Below the pieces are notes generated by a model. It had not been told where the DNA came from, ran no database searches, and saw only the letters and a program-made list of their open reading frames with translations. The translations under genes were made by a program, and so were the position numbers. Shown here piece after piece: positions 22,604-36,929 of a stretch of DNA of 64,000 bases. The DNA is taken from the NCBI GenBank assembly GCA_029706075.1, contig JAINUG010000261.1, positions 1-64,000 on the forward strand, read 5' to 3'. Source of the DNA: Aldrovandia affinis (Eukaryota; Chordata; Actinopteri; Notacanthiformes; Halosauridae). Position 1 is the stretch's first letter, and the number at the start of each line of letters is the position of its first letter.

Positions 22604-23818
22604 GAAAGATTGAAAAAGACAGATAGAAAAAGCAAGGGATGTACACATCTAAGAAATGTTCATCACCTCTTTACACTGTGAGTAGATGAGTAGATGGCTA
22701 GATTGAGAGAACAGGTTTGAAAATTTGCCAGGTTACCAGGGAACACCCCTACTCATTGTGAAAAGTGCCATGGAATCTTTAATTGCCACACTGAGTCAGG
22801 ATCTTGGTTTAACTGATTTTATTTGCTTGGCCAGGAGGGAACACCATCCCCTTCTGGACAACCAAGCCTAACCCTGCTTACCTTCAGCTATGAGGTCGAA
22901 GAAAATTACAGGATGGTCTGCCTGCTGAACATGAAATGATCATTGAAATGATATTTTTCTTCTGTGAAATTGTGTCAATTCGATCCAAATGGTCATATGT
23001 CAGAAATGATTTGATTAGATTTTTGAAATTATATGAAATTGTATAGAATTGTAGGAAAGCACATTATAGGCAAAAATGGGCATACCAGCACAGCCAATGA
23101 CTGTCACAGTGGGGAAGTTGTTTTGAATTTGTATTCCAACGTTTTGCCTAAAAAAAAGATAAGTATCACATTTAGAGTTAAAACAGTAAACTTTTGCAGT
23201 AAACTCATGAGCTGCCTTTTGACTGACCAACATTTGCTGTAGTTAAGCTGTACCTGATACCAGGTGGGTTAACTGGGTATGCCAAATATCGGCATTAAGA
23301 AAACTACAGATATAGTAGGAAGGCCACTAGCAAAAGTTAATCAGGCAGAAATTGATGTATTTACAATACAATGTGTAAATACAATTTAGCTCTTGAAAAG
23401 GAAAAATAAACAGCAATTTGACCTCCCATGCTATATTCTGGATTTGAATATACAAACATCAAGATCAATAATGTACAATAATGTTTAAATATCAATAATC
23501 AATAATGTAAACAACTTAATTGACCCACATATTTTTGTTGTGATATTTCCAAATCAGGAATATCAAAAGCACAAGCTTCAGAATCGAATTCCTCCATCAT
23601 AAGCTGGAGCAACATTTCTCATTTATTCATAAGTATGACCTAGGGTGTAGATGATACCAAAGAGGTTCAAATCCAAACACACTTCTTTGTCAACAGCATT
23701 CGAGCAGCAAGAGAGGCTCCACCAGCTGTAGTGTAAACTACCATACTGGGTGGTATTAGACCAACACACATACAGCTGAGGTGGATCTGTGGAAACTTAG
23801 CTTGAGCACAGATTTCTT
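22604..23818 (-). other. NXPE intron upstream of the interrupted exon
   Basis: About 1.2 kb of AT-rich sequence. At about 22850-22895 the minus strand reads GAAGGTAAGCAGGGTTAGGC and on, which loosely resembles the 5S rRNA internal promoter region and could be a 5S-derived SINE piece; this is weak. Nothing else is recognisable. Confidence 0.55.
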
Positions 23819-23820
23819 AC

Positions 23821-24464
23821 CGGGCTAGTAGCTGAGGTTCCTCCTTAGCATGAATGATGTAGGACTGCGTGATGGACAGGGAGCTGCAGGGCAGGGTCTT
23901 GGGCTGGTAGCAGGCAAAATATTCCCCATCCTCCTTCTTCTTGTACTCACACAGGGGTCTGTCTGTGATCAGCCGGAGACCGCAATGAGAGATCTCCTTT
24001 TTGCTCCCATTGATAAAGGTTCCCTTGTGTACGGCCTTACCATAGTCCAGCATCCAGTCTCTCTGGAGGATCTGTACTGCCTCGGAAGAGTGGATCAGAA
24101 GCACAGAGACCTGCAACTCTCCAGGCCAGAATAAGTGGAAATGCACCCGGTAGGAGCCATTGAGGAGGTCAGTGACCTCTCCTGATGCGGATGCATGGAG
24201 TTTGGGAGAGTGGACCCTGGCCAGGATGAAGTCCCCTCCGTACGCCTTTGGATGACCCCCATAGTTCCTCATCTCCACCAGCACATTCAGAGTGTCCCCC
24301 ACACAGTACTGGCTTCTGGGCTGTTCCAGCCTGACCACACTATGCCGAGCACTGGAAGAGTTCTGGAAAGAAGTGACTATCGGGAAGGCTGTCGGGCGAT
24401 ACTCCCGTAATGAGAAGATTATGTCATCCGCAGTCATCTCTTTGTATGGAGTTTGAAATTGCTC
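23821..24464 (-). CDS. NXPE gene, neurexophilin-domain exon
   Basis: Bounded by an acceptor (CCATCTTCACAG, edge at 24464) and a donor (GTAAGA, edge at 23821); 644 bp. It encodes about 214 residues. Landmarks of the neurexophilin-like domain include YCVGDTLNVLVEMRNYGGHP, a YGGDFILARV segment, NGSYRVHFHLFWPGELQVSV and a cysteine near CEYKKKEDGEYFACYQP. The Met at 24437 lies within the exon, about 9 residues in, and is probably not the true start. It ends in phase 2. The next recognised exon seems to need phase 1, so either a base is wrong or a splice site is missed. Confidence 0.88.
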
Positions 24465-24811
24465 CTGTGAAGATGGCAGAACAATCAGTTGGAATTCACA
24501 TACATCTGGAATTGAGAAGACTTTATTGCAGATTTAACAGTGTTTTGGACGCCTCAAAGGAGAGAATAACATTTTAAATGAACTGATAAATTTAACCCCT
24601 GTGCTCCCCCCACTCGAACACTAAACCTAAATACATATCAACATGTCTTCCTCTCTCGCTCTTCCTTTAAAGTGATAACATCAAATAGTTTCCAAAATAA
24701 CAAGTAAAAACCTTGTGCATTCACAAGCCCCTCTGCATTTGGTTCAAATCGATTTTGATGTAAGATTCCATCTCATTTGTAATAACAGAATTTAAAATTA
24801 AGGGCTTCCAC

Positions 24812-24877
24812 CTGGATGGTGGAGTCTGCTCCAAACAGAATATTTCTTGCCTCTGCCCAGTTTGGTTGTTTCATGGT
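24812..24877 (-). CDS. NXPE gene, predicted 66-bp internal exon
   Basis: On the minus strand ACTTTTATTGCAG is followed by 66 bp, open in one frame (TMKQPNWAEARNILFGADST and two more residues), then GTGGAAG. A good acceptor, length divisible by three, and a phase that matches the next exon's start (GAG CAA...) support it. The donor is weak (GTGG) and the residues are not diagnostic, so it is a prediction only. Confidence 0.5.
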
Positions 24878-24879
24878 CT

Positions 24880-26172
24880 GCAATAAAAGTATGTTGCTTC
24901 AATATGGGTTGGGTTATGTTAATAAATACAATTGTCTTGCATTGTGCAAGTTTGTGACTGATACATTTGTTTTCATCCCCCAGACCATGGCTCTAGTTTT
25001 GTTGTCAAGGCGCAATGTCAAGATGCTAGCATTAATTCAGGACAGTGGCACATTAAGGCATGTTCAACTGCATTCTGATAATTTCATGACAAGGTAGCAC
25101 ACCTGCAGTGCCGTTGTAAAACAGGTTGATTTAAGAAGTATACATTACCTCTAGGTGTGGTGAGGGTTTGGGTTCATTATGGCCAATCAGATCAGACTCT
25201 TTTAATCCCTTTAATACCCGTTCATTAACATCATAGCGAACTGGCACTTTCATCATGTCTGATGAAGAGCAAGTGCCAAGGCTCTGTTGGGAGCGTTTCT
25301 CTCAGTAGCACTCTGATATACTTGACCAGGAGGTGTAAAGTGCCATAAACACATGTATGGCAAGCCTCTTCAGGTAAATAATTTAATTTGTGTATAGATA
25401 CGGCCTCCAATTATCTACTCCACTTCATTGTAGTGAAAGGTACAATATTTAATTGTAGAGACGGCCTCTCTCTCGCTTTCTCTCTCTCTCTCTCATTCTA
25501 GTGCATTGAACCACTCCTTACATGTGCAATGGTTAATTAATTTGAACATCTTGGCTTAATACAGATTGCATTTCAAGTAGCCATTTATTGACCAATTTGC
25601 CTCAGACTGAGGTAAAATACAGAACACACACAAAGCGGTCTTATGTGATGGGGGATTTCTGATTGTTTACTCTATCTGTTCACATGGGCACATTAATAAT
25701 GTCACCAAATTAGCACAGAACCCCAGTGTTTCAGTTAAGAGGTGGTCTAGGTGGATGAAAAAACGAAGGAATTATCAGAAATAAAACTTGCACAGTGCCT
25801 AATATTTTTATAGATTAATTTATTTTATTATTTATTATCACACGCCCTATTGCACTGCCCAACCTATGGGGATTTTCTAAAACGTTTATCCATATACTGT
25901 ATTAAGCAGTAAAAGCTGCTTAACGAGCATGACATATACTTTCTCAAATATATTATCTCATCCTTTTGCCCATGGTTAGTAGTCATGCTAAGCTGTGTCT
26001 ATGCAAAATATGGGAGCTATCTGTTTCGTTGTATTAGGCCTTGTTAAGAAGATCCATATGCTGTATTAAACCAGCAAAAACCAAGCTTAATGAGCAAAGA
26101 AATTATTTTTCTTAAACCTGTTTAATCATCTTTTTGCCCACAAAATCATGCTAAGCTTCACCTGTGCACAAG
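24880..26172. other. 5' side of NXPE gene: intronic/intergenic DNA with short repeats
   Basis: No exon was recognised. 25150-25200 is an inverted match to a short stretch of both segment copies (736-780 and 26910-26955; CCAAACCCTCACCAC). A CT-rich run lies at 25466-25496. 25870-26165 contains two diverged direct copies of a segment of about 150 bp (each with CATA-CTGTATTAA and CTTTTTGCCCA...CATGCTAAGC). The second copy of the large duplicated segment begins at 26173. Confidence 0.5.
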
Positions 26173-27490
26173 TTAGGAGTTCTAGCTGTTTCTTTAGGTA
26201 CACTAACCTGCTTAACGCAGTTGTTGTTTTTTAGAACGTATAAATGTCCAGCTCCTTTATTGAAACTGCCAAATTGGCCAGAGACAAGGTATATTCCATT
26301 TACGATAGAGAAACTGAGCAATTCCACTGCCCAGGCGCATTTTTCTTACCGTTCTCACTAAATTAGAGCCCCACCTCTTAACTCAAAATTTGGCGTTATG
26401 TACTAACTTGGTGGTGTCATTAATGCGCATATATGAACATATATATATTGGCGCATATATATCATTGCTCGTCTACCCTATCACACAAGATTGTGTTGTG
26501 GATGTTTTGCATTTCACCTCTGACAAAAATCAAGGACTATTTGAAATGCAATATGTATTTAAACACATATTTAAGTATTGCACTTAAATTGGTTCAAGAT
26601 TGGTTCAATGCAATTAGATGAGAGAAAGACTATCTCTACACCTGTCAAATATTGTATGATACTGCACATATTTATTAATTAAATATATGTATGCATGTAT
26701 GTGCATTGGTTTTTGCTAGGTAAAACTTTCATTACGATGAAAAAGAATACATAACTGGATGATGTATCATGCAGCAATACCCTGAGTGCTTTTGAATGAT
26801 AAATGTGGGTATAGCACTCTGCACCTTCCAGACTAGTATCTCAGTTTCTTACATAACTCTCAATAATTTCGCAATGAAATGAAGGCACAGGTATTAAAGG
26901 AAAAGTGGCTAATCTGATTGACCATAATGAAACCAAACCCTCACCACTCCCACAGGTAATTTATTAGTCTTAAACCAACCTTTTTTACAACTGGGCTGCA
27001 GGTGCACTACTCTCCTGAATTGAGTTGAACATGCCTTAATGCGTTACTGTCTTGAGTAAATGCTAGCATCTTGACACTGCACATTGACAACAAAACCAGA
27101 GCCTTGTGTCTTTTATTAATGTAGTAATATCATGTAATTAATTATATGCATATTATTACCATAACACTAGCATTTATATTTTTTAAATCTGAGCCATGAT
27201 TTCTATTTCATGATTTCTATTTTCTATTTCATTTCCAGATTTCAATTTTTTAAATATAAATTTATAATGAACCACCACCTTAAATTCATAAATAATGAAA
27301 TAGATATTACCAGTACTGATGTCCATGTAATAATTTTGGAAAAATTCAAAAATAAAATAATGGTACACAGAGAAATAAAAATGAATTTCTTCCTTGAATA
27401 TTTGCAATCCCATGTTCCAAAATGAGATCCCTCAACCGATGGAAGGTCTGGTTTAGTGCTCTGTAAGACAAATTAATTTGAATTAATTAG

Positions 27491-27601
27491 TGCACCTGCG
27501 ATGGATTGGCTGTCAGGGTGTAAAATGCTGGGATAGGCTCCAGCCCCTCCCAGCGACCCTGACCAGGAATAAGCGGCTTAGATAATGGATGGATGGATGG
27601 A
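27491..27601 (+). mobile_element. Short 5'-truncated LINE with (GATG)n tail (Rex3/RTE-like)
   Basis: About 110 bp present in copy 2 but not at the matching place in copy 1 (near 1310). It contains GGCTCCAGCCCCTCCC and ends GATAATGGATGGATGGATGGAT, flanked by a duplicated AATTAGTGCAC. Rex3 elements of fish are known for tandem GATG 3' ends and severe 5' truncation. This is a recent insertion. Confidence 0.65.
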
Positions 27602-29079
27602 TAATTAGTGCACTGGCTGTCAAAAGGCAGAGTTCTTAGCAGGGTGTATGAACTGAGAAACAAAATTCATGCTTTCCTCCTCGAGAAGAAGTCCTCCCTT
27701 GCCGATTTGTTCACTGATGATTGGCTTTTCATTTTGTCGTATCTGGCAGATATCTTTTCATTCCTGAATGAGCTGAATATGAAATTGCAAGGACAGCACG
27801 ACGATGTTTTCCGAAATTGGAAACATGTTCTCACTTTTCAAAAGTCCCTGAAGCTGTGGCTTGCACGACTCAGCCAGCCAAACCCAAGCCACTACATGTT
27901 TCCCACTATGTTACAGCACATAGAGGAAAATGATGTCACTGACACAGATGTGAAACGTTTCTGACTGGACTTCAATCCCCCTAGTCAGACACACATAGAA
28001 GTGACTGCTCTTGCGAGACTCATAGATACTTTGCAGCGAACGCCACGTCAGCTTCGATCCCTCCCCTGGGGATTAATCTCATTTCAGTTTAACTCTCGCC
28101 AACAGCCAATCGGGCAAACATACCCCTGTGTTGAACTCCCGGCCAAAGCCGACCAATGGAGATAACGGATAACCACTGGACCACATTAGCGGGAGGCCAC
28201 CACTCATAGATTGATCGCTATTACCCAACAGAGAGATATGACATTTTGAGTGAAAAAAGGTGGATTCAAAATCCCTTTGAATTTGAAAACCCAGAGCCAT
28301 TTTTGGATCTGGGACTAACTCCTGCTGAAGAAACAGATCTGTTACAGCTGAGCAGCGATCGCACGCTGAAAAGAAGACATGAATGCATGCCATTATCTTC
28401 ATTCTGGATAAGCATCAAAGCTGAATATCCTGTCCTAAGTAAGGCAAGCATTTTGCTACTTATCCCCTTCAAAAGCAAGTGAAGTTTATTTTCTGTTCTG
28501 ACAAAAATGAAGACAAAACATAGAAATAGACTGAATGCTGCACCCGAATGCATTTTCCTCCTGTATCGGACTGGAACACTATACTAAAAAAGCAAGCAAG
28601 CACACCTATCACATTAGCCAGGATAATGTGACTAATTTCTAGATATGCCATGGAATAATCTGTGTGTTTAACAAAAGGCCTATTGTTGACTGAAATTGAT
28701 TGAATACTTACAGTTTGATAGCTGCACTTAAACACATAGGCCTAGGCTGCTTGTTCTGATAATAGGCTATGCTGCTTTAAAAAAACAAAAAAATAAAACT
28801 TCAACACATATTTGATAGTAGGCAAGGCCTATTGAATGTTTGTAGGCCTATTGTTCTGATAGGCCTAATTTATAGGCCTTGGTTGAATCTATATATGAAA
28901 GGCTATCATAGGCCTAAATTCTGTTTTACTGATGGAAATAAAAACAATAAGATACCCTGTTAACTCTGCCTAATGCATTTACTTTGTCTCATTTATAAAG
29001 TATTTAGGCCCATATGTGTGCTTTCAATAACACCTGCATAAAACAAAGTTGTTATTTATAAAATGTTTAGGCAGGCATA

Positions 29080-29119
<40 letters not shown>

Positions 29120-29313
29120 GCCTATATATAATCTTCGAAATGGCTGGTTTACCTATCCAAGATAAAGATGGTCAGGAAAGTTATTAATTCATGCACAAAT
29201 TTGCCCTTCATACGATTTATAGATAATCATATAAGCCTTATTGTGAATTGGGTCGCGATGGTTTGCAATTTTTTAAAAAGTGGGTCACCAGAAAAAAAGT
29301 TTGGGAAACACTG
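27602..29313 (+). pseudogene. hAT element with ZBED5/Buster-like transposase remains
   Basis: The frame from 27608 (HWLSKGRVLSRVYELR to VTDTDVKRF, stop at 27962) is the central-to-C-terminal part of a ZBED5/FAM200-like hAT transposase. After a gap the frame near 28225-28480 (LTPAEETDLLQLSSD and SSFWISIKAEYPVLS) is the C-terminal dimerisation region. At 29296-29313 AAAGTTTGGGAAACACTG has the form of a hAT right terminus. A stop and frame change between blocks, and the missing N-terminus, make it inactive. Copy 1 lost 27796-29530. Confidence 0.75.
29085..29117. repeat. (TA)n microsatellite
   Basis: Pure TA run of about 33 bp inside the non-coding part of the hAT element. Confidence 0.95.
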
Positions 29314-29456
29314 ATCTACTGTAGTCTGTGTCACTGCCATAACCACTCCCTGCAAATTCTATTGGTCCTTATGCTTTCACATGAAAAAAAAGTGTGATAT
29401 TACTGGTGACTGGTATGGGAGAACATTAGCAGTATTGACCTTTTAAATACTGACTA

Positions 29457-30082
29457 CAGGTACTCCTCACTTAACAACCGAGTTCCGTTCATACGACTAG
29501 GTCGTTAAGCGAATTGGTCGATAAGCGAGGAGCCGCCCCTTATCGATATTTCAAGCATACTGAACTGTTAGTGGGTTTGTGTCAACCGTCTTTAGATATT
29601 GTTTTAATGTCACCTTTGCACCATTTATAACATTTTTAAAATATTTTTAAATGTTTATACAGCAGTGTACTGTATACTGTAATAAACAGAATAGAGGAAA
29701 TCAGCTCTAATATACATTACTTAGGTTTGCATACTGTAAATACAGGTAATCGTTTTTATTTATTCTGAATAAAGAAAAGGTCTACAGGAAACTCCAACTT
29801 GATAACTTTGTTTTAATTTGCATAACTCTTACATATTACAGAACATAAAAATACAATCAGCGAAAATGTACAGTATAGACGAAAATCTTGGAGATTGCGA
29901 ACGCTAGTGTAGTGAATACTGACCGACTGCGGGAACGAGACTGAGACTGACAAAGGGTGATGCGAGATGAGATGCTTGACGCTGAGACGCCGCGCTGCAG
30001 CGTACAATACCGACTGGTCGGAGAGCTGGTCGTAAATCCGCGCGGTCGTTAAACAGGTAGGTCGTTAAGTGAGGAGTACCTG
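29457..30082. mobile_element. Tigger-like (pogo) non-autonomous element
   Basis: Starts CAGGTACTCCTCACTTAAC and ends GTTAAGTGAGGAGTACCTG, a perfect 19-bp inverted repeat, flanked by TA on both sides (29455-29456, 30083-30084). Total 626 bp with no transposase. An additional AGGTCGTTAAG motif repeats near each end. TA target and CAGG-type ends match the Tigger/pogo group. Copy 1 keeps only an internal piece (1502-1738). Confidence 0.85.
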
Positions 30083-30150
30083 TAATTGTTTCAGTCTATA
30101 CTGAACAATTTAAACCATTGGACCCCACCCAACGCCTGCAATATAGCCTA

Positions 30151-31731
<1,581 letters not shown>

Positions 31732-31920
31732 TATATATATTTTTCAACACCAAGCTTTTCCCCACAAATTGCTTTATATCACAGTAAATTATCTTTTTTT
31801 TTTTTTTATTACCATGTGGCCTGTGTCTTGGTTTGGGTTTTGCAAAGATGAATTGACTGTTTTTAGTTTTACTCTTGAATAGTTTTATTCATGCGTGTTA
31901 TTTATTTGTGTAGTTCTAGT

Positions 31921-32168
31921 ACTTGAATTGTCCACGTGCGTGTCCGTTTTGGACTATAATCAAGCCTTGAGTAAACCAATATTGCAATCGCTCATTTGTC
32001 TTTGATGGTTATATTAACTGACATATTCATTGTTGATATCTTTTATTTATACTTGTATTATGCCTACTTTTATATAGTGTCTATGTGAGCAATTACATCA
32101 AGGAAAATTCCATGTATGTTCAAATATACTTGGCCAATAAAAACCTATTCTGATTCTGATTCTGAACA
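31921..32168 (+). mobile_element. LINE 3' end with (TTCTGA)n tail, copy 2
   Basis: Counterpart of 4584-4830. It starts right at the empty site of the pogo-like element, which confirms that the pogo insertion occurred in copy 1 or was absent here. Confidence 0.55.
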
Positions 32169-32479
32169 ACCGTTCAGGCAGACAAACCATAATTGGTGAT
32201 GTTGGTGGACAGGCAGGGTATGCGTAACCTGACACTGCACATGTATTTTAATTTAAATGTTTATTTGTCTTGTAATAATTCAAATATTTGATTCCTTTGA
32301 CTTGCAATGTTTCCTGTAATGATGCGATACAATGCTAGAATGTAGCTAATACCTCACGGTTCAACTGTAGTGCCTGAATGCTGTTGGTCGCGGGTCGGAC
32401 AGCTAACGTGTTAGGGTTGTCGTCACCTTCTGTCGTGGGTGAGTGGCAACTTTAAACGCTAACATACCTTGGCAATACA

Positions 32480-33020
32480 TTAGAGTGCGGTTCCTATCGC
32501 CGATACAAAATTCGTATCTTGGATTAAAATTATTTATGCAGCTCCGAAAGCCTCAATACACACAAACAATATATCACTTGGCAGTCGAGCAGTTGTGCAA
32601 AAAAATAAATTAAAAAAATACATTAGGTAAAAAGTGGGGGGGACAAAAATGTAATTTGTCTCCATCCCCCCCCGTCATTTGCGCCTATGGATTCAAATGT
32701 TAGGAAATATTTGATATGTTCCCTTTTTGGCTTTGAGGGGTGATCCCCAATGTCTCCATTGGGTCTTCATCAGGATGATCTGCTGATCTCTTTGTGGCAT
32801 AATGGAGGATGGATAACGTAGGCGGGCTTGCGACACAAAGGTTGCAGGTTCAATCCCCAGGTATGCCAATAGTCTTGTACCACTGCAAGATCCTCCTTCA
32901 CCCAGCTGTCATTTTCTCCAAACATTGCTGTGGTGACTCACTCCCAGGGCCAGATGTAGGCATAGGCAAACTAGGCACGTGTCTAGCATCTAATTGCCAC
33001 AGGGAGACCCAGATAGAGGG
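32480..33020. mobile_element. hAT-associated repeat with tRNA-like segment, copy 2
   Basis: Near-identical to 5130-5725 with small indels in the homopolymer regions. The tRNA-like GGTTCAATCCCC is at about 32847. Confidence 0.5.
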
Positions 33021-33289
33021 ATTAAAATATTAAATATAAAAAAAAATGTACATATTGTAAAATATTTTGGATACAAACTCCAATCTAAATCTTTTTTTAA
33101 AGTCATACAAAACGTGTAAAGGAGTTGGTTCTGCCTGCAGCGAGTTTCTAACCGAGGATCTTCAATGCAACATGAGAGCAATTTAGCCCACTGAGCTAAA
33201 GATTCAAGTCGCTAACTCTGGGAACATAACACCTTGCAATGTTTCTTCCTGGTTCAGTGCACATCATGCTTACTATGTTAGCAGTTTCC

Positions 33290-33750
33290 TTTCCGCAATG
33301 CTTTGTGGTGCAGCAAAAAAAAAGAAAAATTAAGAGGAAGAAAGAAAACAAAGTCTACAAAAAAGCCGAGGAAATATTCGGATTCCTTACAAAAGTTAAT
33401 TCAATGGGCATCAGAGAAGTGCGTGCAGCCACAGAACATCTGAAAGAAATATACCCACATGATCTTGAGAATGACTTTACAGAGAAGTTTTGCCAGTTCA
33501 GCTCAATGGTAAAGGGTTAACAATCAGTGATGGGCATGTATAAGAAGCTCAGAGAGCTAGGCCTGGGCGATGCATTCCCCAACATGGAAATATGCCTTTG
33601 CATGTATGTGGCATTACCGATTGCCAATTTCTCTGGAGAAAGGTTGTTTTCTGTATTAAAATGCGTTAAAACGTACCTGAGTTGAACAGTGAAGGAAAAT
33701 AAACTGAACCCGTTTGCGTTTGTTGGCGACTGAGAACGAATTTACCACTT
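33290..33750 (+). pseudogene. hAT transposase C-terminal fragment, copy 2
   Basis: Counterpart of 6012-6460: the same lysine-rich start, stop at 33518-33520, then the hAT dimerisation signature LPIANFSGERLFSVLK at about 33610-33660. It shares the stops of copy 1, so decay predates the duplication. Confidence 0.7.
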
Positions 33751-34119
33751 CCCTGGATTATGATGAAAGTCAGCATGAAAGCATCTGTAAATGTGAGTAC
33801 ACTTTCCATTTAAATACCTAACTATGAATAAGTAAAGACATCATAAAATCAAATGTAAAATGCAACTAAATAAATGAAACGTAATGGCCTATACCCCTAT
33901 AAATATCAACTTGCATATAAATACCTAAATATAAATAAACAACAACAAAGTAAAATATATATACCTACCTAAACTAATAATAATAATAATAATAATATGT
34001 GGCAGTTAAAAGGTTGTTGGGTTTGTTTACAAAGTATCTAAATGTGCGCGTTTGTCGGGTGGGGGTGGGGATCCGAAAAAAAAGGTTTGCCTAGTGTAGT
34101 CCATCCATTTAATCCGGCC

Positions 34120-34455
34120 CTGCTCACTTTTGTAGATTTATGCTATACAACATCAGGAGAGTTCATCCCTTCCACACATCGCTGCCCATCTTCTGCCGCA
34201 GACTGAAAACACACTTCTTTAGACTGCCCCTCGGACCTTAACCCACCCATCCCTATATAAAACAACATTGTTTCACTTCTTGTTAATTTCCTTTCCTTTC
34301 CTTTCCAGCACTTGTGTTGTTTATGTCGCGTACTTAACGGATGATGTGCTTAGACATTGTAACAAGTGGTTGTTCATTTACTTGAGCTGAATGCACTTTC
34401 TACAAGTCACTTTTCATAAAAGCGTCTGCTAAATGATTGTATTGTATTGTATCCC
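34120..34455 (+). mobile_element. LINE/SINE 3' region, copy 2
   Basis: Counterpart of 6835-7168, with the same AAAAGCGTCTGCTAAATG and (ATTGT)n end. Confidence 0.5.
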
Positions 34456-34641
34456 TCTCCCTCATCTGAAGTGACTGCTCCCTTAAATGATTAAACATTT
34501 CATTAATATGTATTAATATTCTACATTAATACCCTAAATCTAATACTTTTTCATTATTTCATGAGAATATTTAAATGTAATACTCTATGCCAGAACAGCA
34601 CTTCGATATTATTTACTGTGCCCACACTCATTCATGCACGT

Positions 34642-34654
34642 GCACACACACACA

Positions 34655-34737
<83 letters not shown>
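34642..34737. repeat. (CA)n microsatellite, copy 2
   Basis: About 96 bp, interrupted once by CT near 34655, against about 51 bp in copy 1. The 77-codon ORF over it (poly-Thr-His) is a by-product. Confidence 0.95.
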
Positions 34738-34742
<5 letters not shown>

Positions 34743-35284
34743 GTTAAGCAGATCAGACCAAAATAATAGGATTATATGTTATGTCTTATGTTAAAAAAGG
34801 ACAATGTCTAGGTCATGAAAATTATATACCTTACCTTCATCACAGCTGACTCTTCTGATGTTAAAGGTTCCCTTCTCTGCATATTTGAGCTTGATGTGCT
34901 GTCAGCCATTTTGGCTTAAGTGCCGTCTTAAGGCTTCAACCAAAAATTATTCTGGCTCCAAACAATGCTCAATGCTTCTGTTAGGTCTTTGTTGTTTTGT
35001 TGCTTAATTATTAAAGGTTTTGAGAATGGCTACCATTCAAAACCTCAAAGCGATCCATTTACTGCTTTCTTGAACTAAACCGCCCGTAAAATTAGCAAAA
35101 CTTTTAAGACAATTATTTTGTCAAGGCTACCTAAATATTGTGATGAACAGAGTCTACCTGCCACGCAGTTATAGTTTAATTAGCGCACCTGTTCAGACTG
35201 ACTCTGCGCAATTGCGACAGATCAGGAGCACCAACTAAAAAACAGGTGTGTTCTCTTGTTTGGTGCAGGAGCTACCCAGGGGAG

Positions 35285-35931
35285 CAACACTTCCTCAAGC
35301 CCAGGTAGGTCAAATGCTCTTCTCATATTACTAGTATTGTCAGTAATGATATTGCTGATTTTGCCATTGAATTCAAAGTGATTCATTGTTTCTTCAAGTG
35401 CAGTGTTAATGTTATCCCCTGATGGCCTTTACATTTCTTGCAGGACATTGTATGGCCTCTAGTTGTGAAAGAAATGGCTGGTAATGCCAAATAAATATTT
35501 AATCTGGCACGATGAACAAAGATCCACATACATCCATGTATTACTGTGCATTGTATAGAAACCTACTGTTGACATCATTTTATGGGCTAGAACATGATAG
35601 CTTGGATCCACTGCCTCCATAAATCATGTGGATGCTGGGAAAGTTAACATGGGAAAGGGGAGTGATGTCTGCAATGTGTTCATTTTTGCCCTTGTCTATT
35701 TTGGAGCACTTTCCTTTTTCATAATAAAAAGTTTATTTTCATTAAACTTGGTTTCTGCATTGGGTCTTGCGGTTACGACGTTCGAGCACCACTAGGGGGC
35801 CGCAATTGGATGTCCGCCACAGGGTGGGGGGAGGGAAGCCATCATGAGTTCACTGCGTATAGGAGTACTGGCTCTGGAGTACTGGCTCTGGAGTACCGGA
35901 GTTAGTCGACGGCTTGGCAAGTGCATTTGCA
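35285..35931. repeat. Partial leading unit of the tandem array
   Basis: Matches 11540-12150 of copy 1 and, unlike the three units that follow, keeps about 150 bp (AAGCCCAGGTAGGTCAAATG and on) next to CACTTCCTC. Its left edge is the deletion junction that removed the 7980-11540 equivalent. Confidence 0.8.
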
Positions 35932-36178
35932 TTTTAAGGCATTTTTTTAACTGACATTGAGGACTATATGGCATGAATACATGTATACTAGTCAGTGCAT
36001 ATGTACGTGCTGGTGATAAGATGAGATTTCGGATGACTTTGCAAGAACACGTTCAAATGTAGGTAACTGTATGGAATGTGCAGAGTATATCTACCATGCC
36101 GAATAGTAATCAGACCCAATGAATCCCATTAGATGTGTGGGGGAGAAAGTTCAAAATGTCTGAAGAGGTCAGGTCAGG

Positions 36179-36929
36179 TCAGTCAAAAGTCATGTAGTAT
36201 GTGCTTGAAATGTGCTGAAGTGTGTGACAGAAAGTGCAAACATCATGATTGTTGCTGTTGTTTTTCTGTACTTCTGTGCCCAAGACTATAACCGCACTTC
36301 TTTGCTCTGCTGTTGTTAGGGAACTAACTAAAGGGCGTAGCCCAAAGTAAAAATGTTTAAATGTTTCTCTGCCCAAATGGCAGAGGGTACACATAACCTT
36401 GCTGTGGATTTACTCACCAACCACTCCATTTCAGACTGGTGAATAAACATCCTATGTATTCACCAGCCCGAAACTGAGAGTATTGATCTTCCACGACAGA
36501 TCACAAACCCAATCACATAAACAGATCATATTACTTTCTTCCACTGTTCCAAAGTCCAGGTTTGTGCTCATTGTTGGTTATGCACCAGGTTTAGCATTTT
36601 TTCGAATATCAGCTTTGTGAAGCTCACAATGTAGTTTTTATTGAGACTGGGTCACAGAAGTGTATATTCAGTTCTGTGCCAATGTTTGAGGCCATTGTTT
36701 TGTGGTTTTTAGCAACTATCCTGTTAAGAGTCTGCCTATCCCTCTTGGTGAGCTTCGGCTTGTGACCACTATTTATCTTTCCTGACACAGTTTGTGTGGT
36801 GTATATGGTCATGATTTTCAACACTGTTCCCTTTGACACGTTAAATAAATTTGCTATTTCTGTAACTGATGCATAGCACCTGCCTCTTTCAAAATCTGTT
36901 AGATCCCTCATGTCGCTATAGAAACACAA
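36179..36929 (-). pseudogene. Tc1-like transposase N-terminal remnant, unit 1
   Basis: The frame from 36929 (DLTDFERGRCYASVTEIANL to FCDPVSIKTTL) is the best preserved of the four copies, about 100 codons covering both helix-turn-helix subdomains. It then decays. The C-terminal catalytic part is unrecognisable. Confidence 0.65.

Larger units (their letters stand above)
13430..24877 (-). pseudogene. NXPE-family gene (neurexophilin + PC-esterase domains), interrupted by a BEL/Pao element
   Basis: Four coding exons are recognised on the minus strand: 24812-24877, 23821-24464, 22601-14303 (split by the retrotransposon 14461-22535) and 13971-13430. The protein has a neurexophilin-like domain (exon 2) followed by the NXPE C-terminal PC-esterase-like domain, with FGDSTMRQW as the GDS motif and DAWDMT...H at the C-terminal catalytic-like block. 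Family members are secretory-pathway glycoproteins. First exons (signal peptide) were not found in 24.9-26.2 kb. As assembled the gene cannot make a full protein. The paralogue (NXPE1-4-like) cannot be fixed from these exons. Confidence 0.85.

Noticed and set aside
22850..22895. 5S rRNA-like sequence in an NXPE intron
   Set aside because: Only a short part resembles the 5S internal promoter; no intact gene, and a SINE assignment is not secure.
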